Origin: Scalesia atractyloides
Lineage: Eukaryota; Streptophyta; Magnoliopsida; Asterales; Asteraceae
Length of the DNA: 64,000 nt
Reading direction: 5' to 3'
NCBI GenBank assembly: GCA_947069175.1
Contig: CAMTDV010000017.1
Coordinates: 37,333,126 to 37,397,125, forward strand
Of the stretch, positions 33,741-45,459 are shown piece after piece; position 1 is the first letter of the stretch, and each line of letters starts with the position of its first letter. The notes below the pieces were generated by a model. It saw only the letters and a program-made list of their open reading frames with translations. It did no database searches and was not told the DNA's origin. Both the position numbers and the translations under genes were made by a program.

Positions 33741-36168
33741 TCGAAAATTCAATTGTTATCTTTCCATTTTGTTTTCCCGTTTATCTATCTTTGTAATCCC
33801 GAGATTCGGTTTATAATAAAGTTTGTGTTAATTACTTATGGTGTAGTATGTTATTATCGCATCTAATCGCTTATTAAATCGCATCGCTAATCTCATCGCA
33901 TCGCAAATCACAGTTAATTATACGGTTTTATGTTATTTATATGTTATGTGTGTTGTGGTTATGATTACGCTCGCTATCGCATCGCTCTCGCACTCTCGAA
34001 TCGCTACATCGCACTATTATATCAATTATAACGCTTAACTCCTTGAACATAACGCTTAATATAACTAACTAATACTAACCGAATAGCCAAACGAACACTT
34101 AACGCGAAATCGGCAAACGAAACTTGGTCACCAGGCCAAGTTCGGCCGAACTTGACTACCCCAAGTTTGCCCGAACTTACCTGATGAAACAAGAATCCCT
34201 CAAATACCTCAAGTTCGCTCGAACTTGTACAAATATGTACAAGTTCGGCCGAAGTTCGAGCGAACTTAGCTGCTCAATCTTGAAACCCCTACAAGTTCGC
34301 GTGAACTTGTACACTTTTGTACAAGTTCAGCCGAACTTGGCTCCATCAGCTCTACATTTTGCCTTCTCCTATAAATACCAAACTCTGTTCTCTCATTTGA
34401 ACTTGCTGCAAGTTCGCCCAGAGCTCTCAAAACCCGAAACCTTTGTTCTAAGTAAGAATCAGCCCGGTTTCAACTACAATGATGTTCAACAACGTTTTAC
34501 AAACGTTTACAATGATTTTGGCACAAGGCATAGCCTTCGTTTTCATCAAAACTCATTCTTTTACGAAAATCTCCATCTTTTTCATTCAAAACTTCTGTTT
34601 TAAGATTAGATCTACACAATACGAGTTCGTTTGGTGTTAGCAGAGGCTTCCAAACACGAGATCTGCAAGATCTCGGCTTGTAAGTTATAGATCTGAGAAA
34701 AACCTTTGATAAACATTGATTTCTACACAAGATACGGACTTTTGATGATGTTTTGTTCATCTTCTGATATGAAACGAAGCATCCATCATTCAAGATCCCT
34801 GATCTGGAAGCACAAGGACGTTTATGTTGATTTACAAAAGCCGTACTAACCCGAACGAACCTCGAGTTCGCTCGGATTAGCCCACGCTTTTGTAAAACTG
34901 CTAAAACAACTCTAAAAGACCTCTCCGACCTAAGTTTGCTCAGTAGTACAGGGTTGGAGGGATGAACACTTAATTTTCCTTAGCAAACGACGCGAAAACG
35001 CAAGATTTTGGACCCGAAAACATCAAGTTCGCTCGAGAATCACCAGCTCCCCAGGTCAAGTTTGACCGAACTTACACCCAGATGGGTCAAGTTCGACCGA
35101 ACTTGGGCACCTTTTCACCAAACACCTCACAAGTTCGCCCGAACTTGTCTAGTTTCCTAAGAAACTATGCAAGTTCGCCTGAACTTGTCTCCTCAGTAAG
35201 AAATTCTAACAAGTTCGCCCGAACTTGACAAGATCCTTAAGAATCTTATCAAGTTCGACCGAACTTGACTCTAAACCCACCAAAACCATACAAGTTCGCT
35301 CGAACTTGTGTGTTTACACACAAGTTCGCCCGAACTTGGCTACTGCCCAACCAAGACTTAATCGTTTCAGCTTTTCGGAGACTGATGCACTTTCGTTCGC
35401 GTATGCAGGCTGATCTGGCGCTCTTCTCAACTCTCCTCAGATCCCGAACTCTTACTTAAATGCACCCACAATGAGTATACTTGACCCATTTTCGCTTTAA
35501 CGCACTTTTTGGGTGTTACATACGTTCCGATATCAAAATCACTTCACAAATCAAATTGTTTATCACACGCGAATAATCTGATTATATATGCTCAATACGT
35601 GATGCTAGAAACATATGACTAGGACTTATTTTAATTAACTTGCCTCCTTAGCTAGTATGGTACTATAGTGTGGCTTACACCCGACGGGGTCTAGTTAGGA
35701 TGGACGCGCAAGCCTTCTCACGGTAGTTAGCATGAGAAATAGGCCTATGTTATTCTGTGTGGAAATGTTTCGGTGTATCACGAGGTGTAGTTAGATTATT
35801 TCGCGAATGGTTTCTCAATTACGCTAGTATTACAAAACTCGTATGCTCACCTTTACTTAATTGTATTGACTTGTATTTTAACATATGTAACAGGTTGAGG
35901 AGTTTAGCTTTGATGCATGGGATTATGCTTAGTTTAGTTGTTTTTTTTTTGTTTTAGTTCCAAGTGTAATAAATCTAGGGGATATCAAACCCGGTTGAAT
36001 TTATGAGAAATCTCCGTTTTGTAATAATTGTTTAATGTTACGTTTAATAGTATGGGATATTAAGCACATTGTGATATGTTAAATAATTGTTATGGAACCT
36101 CTCGTGAAATCAATCTGGTCGCCTAGTGCCACTACCCCGATGATTCCGCCATCGGTTGGGGTGTGACG
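33741..36168 (+). repeat. Element C: LTR region with CAAGTTCG palindromes (start not defined)
   Basis: The right end GGTTGGGGTGTGACG followed by GATTGGTATCAGAGCGCC (PBS at 36169) shows a gypsy 5' LTR end. A TATA box (CTATAAATACC, about 34366) precedes a leader-like stretch. The left boundary is unclear; 33741-34120 holds TCGCATCGC-type repeats and no gene. Frames such as 34124-34603 come from the palindromes. Confidence 0.7.
34130..35345. repeat. Array of dyad-symmetric CAAGTTCG-N2-CGAACTTG sites
   Basis: At least fifteen full or partial 18-bp palindromes, e.g. 34137, 34203, 35085, 35128, 35169, 35209, 35248, 35290 and 35320. The last six are spaced about 30-42 bp apart. The two central bases vary (GC, CC, AC, TC) while the arms are kept. 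Confidence 0.85.
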
Positions 36169-36380
36169 GATTGGTATCAGAGCGCCATAACCATAGGATA
36201 ATAGGTAGAATTGCCATGTTCGACCTAGTAGCATGTTTAAGTACCCGATTGACCTATCTTTGAATTAAATGCTAATCTACTTGCCATAAATGCTTAAATA
36301 TGCATTTCCTAAGGTTAATACAATATACGCACTTGGAAACGTTCGTATCACACAAAACGAGTGATCAAGTCGAGATTAGG
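36169..36380 (+). other. Element C leader, cut by an element F fragment
   Basis: PBS of the initiator-Met type, then 200 bp of leader (CCATAACCATAGGATAATAG...). At 36381 the sequence switches to the start of an F-type LTR. The duplicate copy is 52768-52982. Confidence 0.65.
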
Positions 36381-36726
36381 TGTAACATTCGTCGTAAAAC
36401 GGGTTTCAAAACCCGCTTCGTTTAATAATCAAATATTCGGTTAAAAGTTCGTTGCGTATTGCCGGTTATTTTAAATAATACATAATTAATAAATATTTTA
36501 GAATTTAAAAACCATAATTAATAAATAATAATAATAAAATTAAATAAAAGAACAGAACAGGGTAGCCGGGTCTCGAACCCGGGTCTCCCGCGTGGACACA
36601 CACACATCACACCACTCCGCCACACACATATTTGTGTTCAAATACTTAAAACAAATAACATTTATGGTAAAGTCAAAACTCGTAAATCAGCAAACCCAGA
36701 ACTCGAAATCGCCGGCAAAGACTAAG
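36381..36726 (+). repeat. First 346 bp of an F-type LTR (duplicate fragment)
   Basis: Nearly identical to 52983-53328 and to 63197-63545. It contains the antisense t0 module (36564-36628: A box TGGCGGAGTGG, B box GGTTCGAGACC, perfect T-arm). It ends in CTAAG, the upstream target site of element D (CTGAG in the other copy). Confidence 0.8.
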
Positions 36727-39178
36727 TGTAACATTCGTCGAAAAAACGGGTTTTCAAAACCCGCTTCGGTTATTAATCAAATATCCAGTTATAATTTTTC
36801 GTTGCGTATTTATTGCTCAAATTAATTTTAAACGATACATAATTAATAAATATATTAGAATTTAAAAACCATAATTTAAAATTACTAATAAATAATGAAT
36901 AAAAAAAATAAATGCAGACGCCGGGTTTCGAACCCGGGTCACTCACAAGACAAAACACATCACACACCGCTCCGCCACACACTGATGTTGTGATAAACAT
37001 GGAAACAAATAATATATATACTAAAACTAGAAAATCAAAATCCGGACCTCAGCGCGGCAGAACTCGCAATCATCGGAAAATTCGGCAATCCGCGAGTTTA
37101 GCCATTTTCCTTTTGACTAAAACATTATAACCGACTTCGACATCGGTTATAACCGACGTCTAACAGTCAATTGCGGTCATAACCGCCGGAGAAACTTTGA
37201 CCGTGAATCAAGACCCAAACTCGGACAAAATTCATCAGTTCTACCCTATAAATACCCCCCTCAACCTTCCGGGAATCCTTTCGCTCAAGACCGCACACTT
37301 TTTCGTAGTTGAAATTCTCAGAAGCTCGTCGCCTGAGATTTCCAATTTCGCCGGAACATCGCCGGAAATCCTTGATCAGAAAACCGTATTCATTCCTCAA
37401 CCGGTATATCTATCTAAAACTTCTCTGCTATCTCTTAATTCATACTTTAATCGTTCAAATCAATAATCAAAACTGCTAAACAGTTCATACAGCCGGACAT
37501 CGCAAATCGGAGCCGACGACACTTGCCGGAAAACCGAAGCAATCCCGCTGTTCTGGTACACCATATCATTTAATTTCTCTGTTCATTTCAATCAAGTTTA
37601 AATCGTGAACGACTAAACAAGAACAGTCGGACATCACTGTTCTGAGTCTTTGTAAACGAAGAAGACGAAGTTGAATACGTGTATAAGTATAATTAAAAAC
37701 GGATATTCGAACGGGTTAGACACACAGTCCAGCGGTGGACTGTGTGCACAAACAATGCACACGTCCCGGGTTCGAATCGCACACGTTACCGAATTTCAGA
37801 ATTAGAACCAACATTTTTACAACTGAATCGGATCAGGTCACCGAATGTTAATAAGAATAATTTAATCCATAAGTTAACCAGATATGACACACAGCCCAAC
37901 TGGTTGGGCTGTGCGCACTCGAACAGAAGGACCCGAGTTCGACTCCGGGTCCCTGCAACCGGTTCGGCAATATAAACCATTTTTAAATAAAACCAAATAA
38001 GTTTAAAATTAATTAGTATATAAATATAATTAAAACAGAGAATATTTCAGGTTAGACACGTAGCTCAGTTGGTAGAGCTGCGTGCACGTATACGAGAGGT
38101 CCCGAGTTCGAACCTCACTCAGCGCACAATTAAACACAATCCGACCGGTCAACGGTCAACGGTCAAAAAGTCAAATTTTTATTATTTATTTTTATTAATT
38201 TATTTAATCATAAAATCATTTAAAAATACTTAAAAATAAGATTTTAAAGTTAGAAAACCTCCTTAAACTCACAAAAATAAATCTAAAAATCACATTAAAG
38301 AGTATGAATTAAAAGTACTAATTTACCGAATCATTTTGTTATTATTTTAGGTTAGTTTTTCTTGTCGATCAAATCCTAAAATTCGTGCGCATCCAACGTC
38401 ATCAAAGAACGCACCCAATGTGAGTGAATCTCTACCAATTCTCCGTTTTAATCACATTTTGGGGTGTATCATGTGTCATTTAATCCCTTATTATATTTAA
38501 ACACTTGTGCATCCATCATATCCGTGATCAAATGTGTATCAAATATGTATAAGTTGTTGTGTGAATTATGTTTAAATTGAAGTTATCATTTTCAGTGCAT
38601 GCATTTCATTAGGCCCATCAGCTCCCCGTGGGATACGGGTTGAGTATCAGGTGCCTCATTCGATCGGCTCCGTTTGATTGAGCCTTGATCTCACATACAT
38701 CATCATTCATGTCACTCGATCGACTCCGTTTGATTGAGCCTTGATCTTATATACATCATCATTCATGTCATTTACTCATCCAATGTGGTTTATGATTTTG
38801 TTATATATATATATATGTTTGCTCACATGTGATTATTGCACAAATTTTCAATATTAAATACAACAAGAAATTAATAACAATGTTTTCTCAAGGTTCACTC
38901 GCCAACTTTTGTTGACCCAAAATATCCCTCGTTTTACACATGATACAGGTGATCCAGTTGAGGCAAGAAACACATAGGAAGGCCTAGAAGAATAAATCAG
39001 TTTAAGCTTGGGATTGTTTTACTTAGTTTCATTTCCTTGTAATTGTATGGATTTGATTTGAATATTTAAGTTGTAATTTGAATTTAATAAATATGAAACA
39101 TTTTAGTAAACATCATGAGCTTTGGTGATAACCCAATTATGCCCCGACTCTTATTCCGCTGCGGGTCGGGGTGTGACA
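36727..39178 (+). repeat. 5' LTR of element D
   Basis: 2452 bp, TGTAACATTCG...GTGTGACA. TATA box at 37247. tRNA-like modules: t0 antisense 36915-36984, t1 37716-37818, t2 37883-37984, t4 38052-38180. The CCCGT/ACGGG hairpin lies at 38625-38639, followed by two GATCGGCTC...GAGCCTTGATC hairpins (38659-38690 and 38718-38747). Confidence 0.88.
37716..38180 (+). other. tRNA-like cluster of element D LTR (t1, t2, t4)
   Basis: t1: hairpin CACACAGTCC/GGACTGTGTG, B box GGTTCGAATCG (37769-37779), T5 at 37814. t2: hairpin CACAGCCC/GGGCTGTG with loop AACTGGTT, B box AGTTCGACTCC (37936-37946) inside a 7-bp stem GGACCCG/CGGGTCC, T5 at 37980. t4: A box TAGCTCAGTTGG (38061-38072), B box AGTTCGAACCT (38105-38115), T5 at 38176. 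The t3 equivalent is absent. Confidence 0.72.
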
Positions 39179-39988
39179 GATTGGTATCAGAGCCATGACT
39201 ATAGGGATATAGGATAGGATATTAGACCCTTAGAGCCTATACTATAGTTGATTAAAATTTTAAATTGTTTATGCGTTACATACAAAATTCATGATGTTTA
39301 TATGCTTTATGTTTATTATTACATTCAATGTTATGCAAGCATGTTCATAAGTACATATTATTATACAATGCTCATCATGAATCATATCCTCATAACATAT
39401 CATATCCATGAGAGCACACACCTCACAATTCCCATGATTCTTGCAACGATTTTTGTATTTTTCAAATCACATCAAAGTGAGTTCTCATGACGGGCATGTA
39501 GTAACTGGAAGGGTACGAGTACCGGTAGTCGGAACGTCCTGTCTAGGCTTGGCATTCGTATAAATCCAAAATAACGGACCAGTTTGCGTACCTGGGGACT
39601 AACGATGAGAGTACGAAGGACCTATTAGGCCAAAGCATGCTATACCAAACGTCGTGTGAGCTAACCCCACTTTGAGTTGTCATTGTGTCTACACCTGGAC
39701 AGCCTCCTACCATACATCTCGCAATCATATTTCATGGTTTTCATTCGGGTGATGCGAGTGTTAAACCGCCAACACCAATGTGAATCCTACTAAGCCAATA
39801 GTCATGGGGGCCCACATGACTATACAGGCAATGGTATGGGGGACATTGGAGGCCCAAACATGAGCAAACCCAAGAAATCCTATGGATATAGTTGCATTAT
39901 TGATAGTTATGTTATTTTTATTCTTTTAACGACACATGACACCTAAAAACTTCTTAAACTCACAATCTTCCTATGTATGTTCCTGTAG
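39179..39988 (+). other. PBS and leader of element D
   Basis: TGGTATCAGAGCCATGAC at 39181 (initiator-Met type), then a non-coding leader with the conserved block beginning GACGGGCATGTAGTAACTGG near 39490. Confidence 0.75.
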
Positions 39989-41335
39989 ATGTCGGCTAGG
40001 CAACTACGTGGAGGTAGAAAGTCAGGAAGATCCAATGAACGCTTGGCCACTCAAATTGCTAAACAAATGGCCGCGGTACTTACTGACATCGTGATTCAAG
40101 TTCAACAAGCTCTCACCGCAAATCCTATCAACCCTCCCAATCAAGAAGACCAGAGCGTCGCCAACCCTCACTCCAAAAAGTGCTCCTACAAACACTTCAA
40201 ATCTTGCGATCCCCCAAAGTATGAAGGGACCGAAGGTGTTACTGCCCTCCTCCACTGGTTTGAAGAAATGGAGAACACCTTCCTCAATTGCGATTGTTCC
40301 GAGGATCGCAAGGTACGTTATGCATCAGGGAGACTGTTTGGAGTAGCCCTTACCTGGTGGAACACAGAAAAGGGTAAGCGAGGAGTCGAGGATGCCATGG
40401 CCTTATCATGGGAAGAGTTAAGGGAACTCATGACAAGGCGCTTCTATCCAAGAAGCGAAATCAAAAAGTTGGAAGATGAATTCCACTCGTTGAAACAAAA
40501 GGAAGGAGATCACACTTCCTACAACAAAAGATTTCTCGAACTGAACCAAATGATCCCTAATCTGTTCACCCCCGTGTACCGCTTGGTTGAACACTACATT
40601 CGAGGCCTCCCCTCGAAAATTCAAGACTCGGTTCTAAGCACTTCGCCTGCAACACTTGAAGCCGCAATGGAACTAGCTACCGAACTTACCGAGAATCGCA
40701 TCCGAAACGACAAATTCAAGGATGAGAAAAAGAAAGCCCCCATTGAGGCCCAAACTCCAAACCATTCCATCTACTCTTCAAAGTTTGCTGGTAAGAGGAA
40801 ACAAAACAACAGAAATTTTGCCGTCACACAAACAAACCCTCCTATCACTGCCGCACCAATTACCCAAATTGCTCCCTCAGCTACACCATTTAAAAAGCCA
40901 TACACCGGCCCATACCCAAAATGCAACCGTTGTCAATACCATCACCTCCCCGAAACTCCTTGCCAACATTGCACCAGCTGTGGCCGTGCGGGTCACACTA
41001 TTCAAACTTGTCGCACGCTTCAACGAATGAACCGCAATCAACCCTCAACCCAAACCCACCATCAGATAGTGGGTCAAGCCCAACAACCTTTACTTCTACC
41101 ACCTGCACAACACATAGCCCAATCCTACTACCAACCCAACTACCCCATGATGCAACCCATGCGAGCATGTTACAACTGTGGAGACCCAAACCACTTCAGG
41201 AACACATGTCCACGCTTGGTGAACATCATCCATGCCCTAGCTCAAGCAAATCAGGTAAACTAAGCTAACCAAGCTCCTCCATCTGCTAGAGGAAGAGCTT
41301 TCAACATCAATGCCAACCAAGCTAGGGCTGACAAC
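39989..41335 (+). pseudogene. gag: gag of element D, one nonsense codon
   Basis: Gag capsid-nucleocapsid frame of the chromovirus type, opening MSARQLRGGRKSG. It is continuous for 424 codons, then TAA at 41261 (CAA in element F), then continues in frame into the protease region. Capsid region about residues 65-215 (ALLHWFEEMENTFLNCD, TWWNTEKGKRGVED, MTRRFYPRSEIKKLEDEF). CCHC knuckles at about residues 332-345 (CTSCGRAGHTIQTC) and 395-408 (CYNCGDPNHFRNTC). It is closer to F than to A/E. Products would form particles in the cytoplasm; in this copy the chain would end before protease. Confidence 0.87.
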
Positions 41336-43621
41336 AACGTGGTTAAAGGTACGTTTCTCATCAATGGTAGTTATGCATCCATGTTATTCGATACTGGCGC
41401 GGATAAGAGTTTTGTGTCCTTAGAATTTGAACCTATCCTCAACCAAACTCGTGATAATCTCATGGAATCTCTAACGGTGGAAGTTGCTGACGGAAAGCCC
41501 GTTTCATTAAATTCTATTATACGAAATTGTACCCTCACTCTAAGCGATCATTATTTTCCAGTTGACCTCATTCCTATGAAGTTGGGAAGTTTCGATATTA
41601 TAATCGGTATAGAGGCTCAGCCAGCATCACGCTGAAGTAGTATGCCGCGAAAAATTCATTCGCATTCCTCTTGCAGACGGTCAGACCCTACGTATCTTTG
41701 GAGAAACCCCTTCGAAAGGACTCAAATTAATGTCCTGCCTACAAGCCCGAAAATATCTCCGCAAGAACTATGTCGCATTCCTAACTCACGTCGTCAAGAA
41801 GGGAAACAAGGAGAAGAAACTCGAAGATATACCAGTAGTGAAAGAATTCCCACAAGTCTTTCCCGACGACATCTCAGGACTCCCTCCTGTGAGAGAAGTC
41901 GAATTCTGCATCGATCTTGTACCTGGCGCTACACCAGTCGCAAAATCTCCTTATAGGCTAGCCCATCCGAAATGCAAGAGCTGGCCAGTCAACTGGAAGA
42001 ACTGACTGACAAAGGGTTCATACGTCCTAGCTCCTCGCCTTGGGGTGCATCTGTTCTTTTTGTGAAGAAGAAAGATGGACCGTTTCGCATGTGTATCGAC
42101 TACAGAGAACTCAACAAGTTTACGTTAAGAATCGCTACCCACTACCTCGCATCGATGACCTCCTAGACCAACTTCAAGGCGCCACCTGCTTTTCAAAAAT
42201 CGACCTTCGTTCTGGTTATCATCAATTCAGAGTACATGAAGAAGACGTCCCAAAGACCGCCTTACGGACTCGTTATGGTCATTACGAATTCATGGTCATG
42301 CCATTCGGTTTAACCAACAGCCCCCGCTGTCTTCATGGATCTAATGAATAGGGTATGCAAACCCTACCTCGACCGTTTTGTCATAGTCTTCATCGACGAC
42401 ATCCTTATCTACTCCAAGTCTAAATCCGATCATGAACGACACCTTCGACTCATCCTTACACTCTTAAGGACTGAAAAGCTCTACGCTAAGTTCTCTAAAT
42501 GCGAATTCTGGTTAAGAGAAGTACAATTCCTTGGACATGTCGTTAATGACAAGGGAATACATGTCGATCATTCGAAAATCAAGGCAGTACAGGAATGGCA
42601 AGCACCACGTACCCCTACCGAAGTAAGGTCATTTCTTGGTTTGGCTGGTTACTATCGCCGCTTCATTGCCAATTTTTCCCGTATTGCTGTACCACTCACG
42701 GCCTTGACTCATAAAGGAAAACCCTTCATATGGGGACCCAAGCAAGAAGAGGCCTTCCAAACTCTAAAGCAAAGACTTTGTGACGCACCTATCCTCACAC
42801 TCCCTGAAGGTTGCGATGACTTTGTAGTATATTGCGACGAATCAGGGCAAGGGCTAGGCTGTGTATTAATGCAAAGAGGAAAAGTGATAGCCTATGCTTC
42901 TAGGCAACTCAAGGTTCATGAAAAGAATTACACCACCCACGACTTGGAACTTGGAGCCGTTGTGTTCGCTCTCAAGATATGGAGACATTACCTCTACGGT
43001 ACCAAGTGTGAAATATACACTGACCACAAGAGTCTCCTACATATCTTCAATCAAAAGGAGTTGAATATGAGGCAACGAAGATGGGTCGAACTTCTTAACG
43101 ACTATGACTGTGAAATTCGGTATCATCCTCGCAAGGCAAACGTGGTGGCTGATGCGCTCAGTCGAAAAGGTTATGCGAACTCCATTCGTCTTCTATGTTC
43201 GCAAATCATAACCAACATCAAAGATCGAATCCGAGCAGCTCAACATGTTTCTGTCACAGAAAATGATGTACGCGATGAGCTGTCATGTGGAGCTGAACTC
43301 AAAATCGAAACTAAATCCGATGGTATTCTATACTATTTAAATCGCATATGGATTCCTGATCGCGATAACCTTCGTGATTTCCTCATGAATGAGGCGCACA
43401 AAACACGATACTCTGTACACCCAGGAGCCGACAAGATGTATCAAGACCTACGATACACCTACTGGTGGCCGGGCATGAAAAAGGATATTGCTGCTTTTTG
43501 TTTTCAAGTGCCTTACCTGTTCCAAAGTAAAAGCTGAACATCAAAGACCTTCAGGACTTCTAGTCCAACCTGAAATACCTGTATGGAAGTGGGAAAACAT
43601 AACCATGGATTTCATTACCGG
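41336..43621 (+). pseudogene. pol: pol of element D: protease, RT, RNase H, start of integrase; several frameshifts
   Basis: Domain order fits Ty3/gypsy: aspartic protease (LFDTGADKSFV, about 41390), reverse transcriptase (PSSSPWGASVLFVKKKDG; FSKIDLRSGYHQF; catalytic FIDD in IVFIDDILIYS, about 42390), RNase H (VVYCDESGQGLGCVLMQ; YTDHKSLLHIF), and the integrase zinc region starting HPGADKMYQ (about 43425). Compared with element F it carries a 2-bp loss near 41610, single-base losses near 41965 and 42125, a gain near 42325 and a change near 43493. Integrase is then cut by element E; it resumes at 51212. It is dead as a gene, but the long frame 42335-43537 shows the damage is fairly recent. Confidence 0.87.
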
Positions 43622-43626
43622 GTTAC

Positions 43627-44671
43627 TGTAACATCTGTCAAAAAACCGTATTTACCAAACCCGCTCCGTTTATTAACCGAACAATCAGTTAAAAATTTCG
43701 TTGCGTATTTAATGCCCAAATTAATTTTAAACGATACATAATTAATAAGTATATTAGAATATAAAAGTACATTTGAAAAAGTATTAAAAATAATGAAATA
43801 AAAATAAAAGGCTGAAGCCGGGTTTCGAACCCGGGTCAACCATCATCAGCAAAGCCTTAACACAACGCGCTCAACCACTCCGCCACTTGTGACTTTTGTT
43901 TACTTATTGAAACAATTAATACATAAATTAAATCTGAAAGTCAAATCCAGTTACACAGCGCGCCCAAACCGCTGACGCCGGAAAATCCGACGATTTCGCC
44001 AATCACCGTCGGTTACCATTGACTTAACGTAAGTATTAACAACGACGTCGGTTATAACCGATGTCCAGTCCACGACACAAGTCATAACCGCCGGAAAAAT
44101 CATTGACCGACGAATCAAGACTGAAATCAGACCACATGCATCTCGCTTCTTTCCTATAAATGCACCCTCAATCTGAAATCATTGACCGACGAATCAAGAC
44201 TGAAATCAAGACTGAAATCAGGCCCATCAGTTCCTCGTGGGAGACGAGTTGAGCAACGCGTGCCTCAAAACAATCTATTAGTGTATGTGTGTGCATTATT
44301 TAATATTAAGTGATTTGTGAATAAGTTTACATCTATATTTACTCATATGTGGTTGTGCACTTTATTTTATAATCATTTCAATAAACTTGTTCAAATGTTT
44401 TCATAGGATTCACTCGCCAACTTTTTGTTGATCCAAAAACCATTTTTACACATGATACAGGTGAACAGGATGAAGCAAGGAAAACATAGGAAATGCCTTA
44501 GAAGAAAATAATGAAGTCTAGAATGATGTGTAGGACATGATGTAATTATGATTGTATGTTTCCCTTTAAATTGTAATAATAAATATGAAACGTTATAATA
44601 AATGTCATGAGTTTTGATGATAACCCAATCATGCACCGATCACCTTTTCCGCTGCGGGTCGGGGTGTGACA
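43627..44671 (+). repeat. 5' LTR of element E, with a 1.5-kb deletion and filler DNA
   Basis: It keeps U3, antisense t0 (43813-43891: A box TGGCGGAGTGG, T-arm intact, T5 on the minus strand at 43800-43804) and the TATA box at 44155. It jumps at about 44170 to the CCCATCAG block at 44222, losing t1-t4. Between lies filler 44176-44220 that copies ATTGACCGACGAATCAAGAC sequence from 44103-44131. Confidence 0.85.
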
Positions 44672-45459
44672 GATTGGTATCAGAGCCATGACTATAGGGA
44701 TATAGGATAGGTTATTAGACCCTTAGAGCCTATACTATAGTTGACTAGATTTTAATTGTTTATGTGGTTACATGCAAACTTATGATGTTTATTTGTTTCA
44801 TATTTGTTTATACTTACAGTCAAACATACATACTTACATACACATTCATCATACATATTTCAATGTTCACATATTCAAATCATCTTCATACTTTTGTTAT
44901 TCAAAGATTTTGTCGCATTTTTCATTTTTCAAATCTCATCAAAGTGAGTTCTGCGACGGGCATGTAGTAACTATAAGGGTACAAGTACCGGTAGTCGGAA
45001 CGTCCTGTCTAGGTTGGCATTCGTATAAATCCAATATAACGAACCAGTTTGCCTACCTGGGGACTAACGATGAGAGTACGAAGGACCTATTATGCCAAAG
45101 CATGCCACACCAAACGTCGTTCGAACTAACCCCACTTTGAGGTGTCACCGTGTCCACAACTAGATACATTCCGAATATCATACGTTACATACTTATTTCT
45201 CGATTTTCTCAGGGTTTTAGTGTACGTAACCAGGCTAACACATGCGAACCGTATGAAAAACCCGGTATTCATGGGGGCCCACATGATTACGAAGGTGAAG
45301 TATGGCGGCATGCAAGGCCCAGTTACGAGCAAAGCCCAAGACATCCTATGGATGTAGTAGATTTATTATTTTATGTTTATTTTATAAATGTTCATTCCTA
45401 AATACGACACCTGATCCCTAAAACATCCAACTCATACTCTTGATATGTATTCCTTGTAG
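44672..45459 (+). other. PBS and leader of element E
   Basis: TGGTATCAGAGCCATGAC at 44674, then a leader closely matching that of element A, including the conserved block near 44953-45140. Confidence 0.75.

Noticed and set aside
34124..34603. 159-codon frame in the element C LTR
   Set aside because: Driven by the palindromes, which lack stops in several frames; the TATA box lies inside it.
35120..35345. CRISPR-like regular repeats
   Set aside because: Repeats are palindromes within a plant LTR, spacers are too short and similar, and there are no cas genes.
40722..41030. Overlapping frames in gag regions (also 40921-41268, 59229-59537, 59428-59775)
   Set aside because: Shadow frames of the real gag; no independent motifs.
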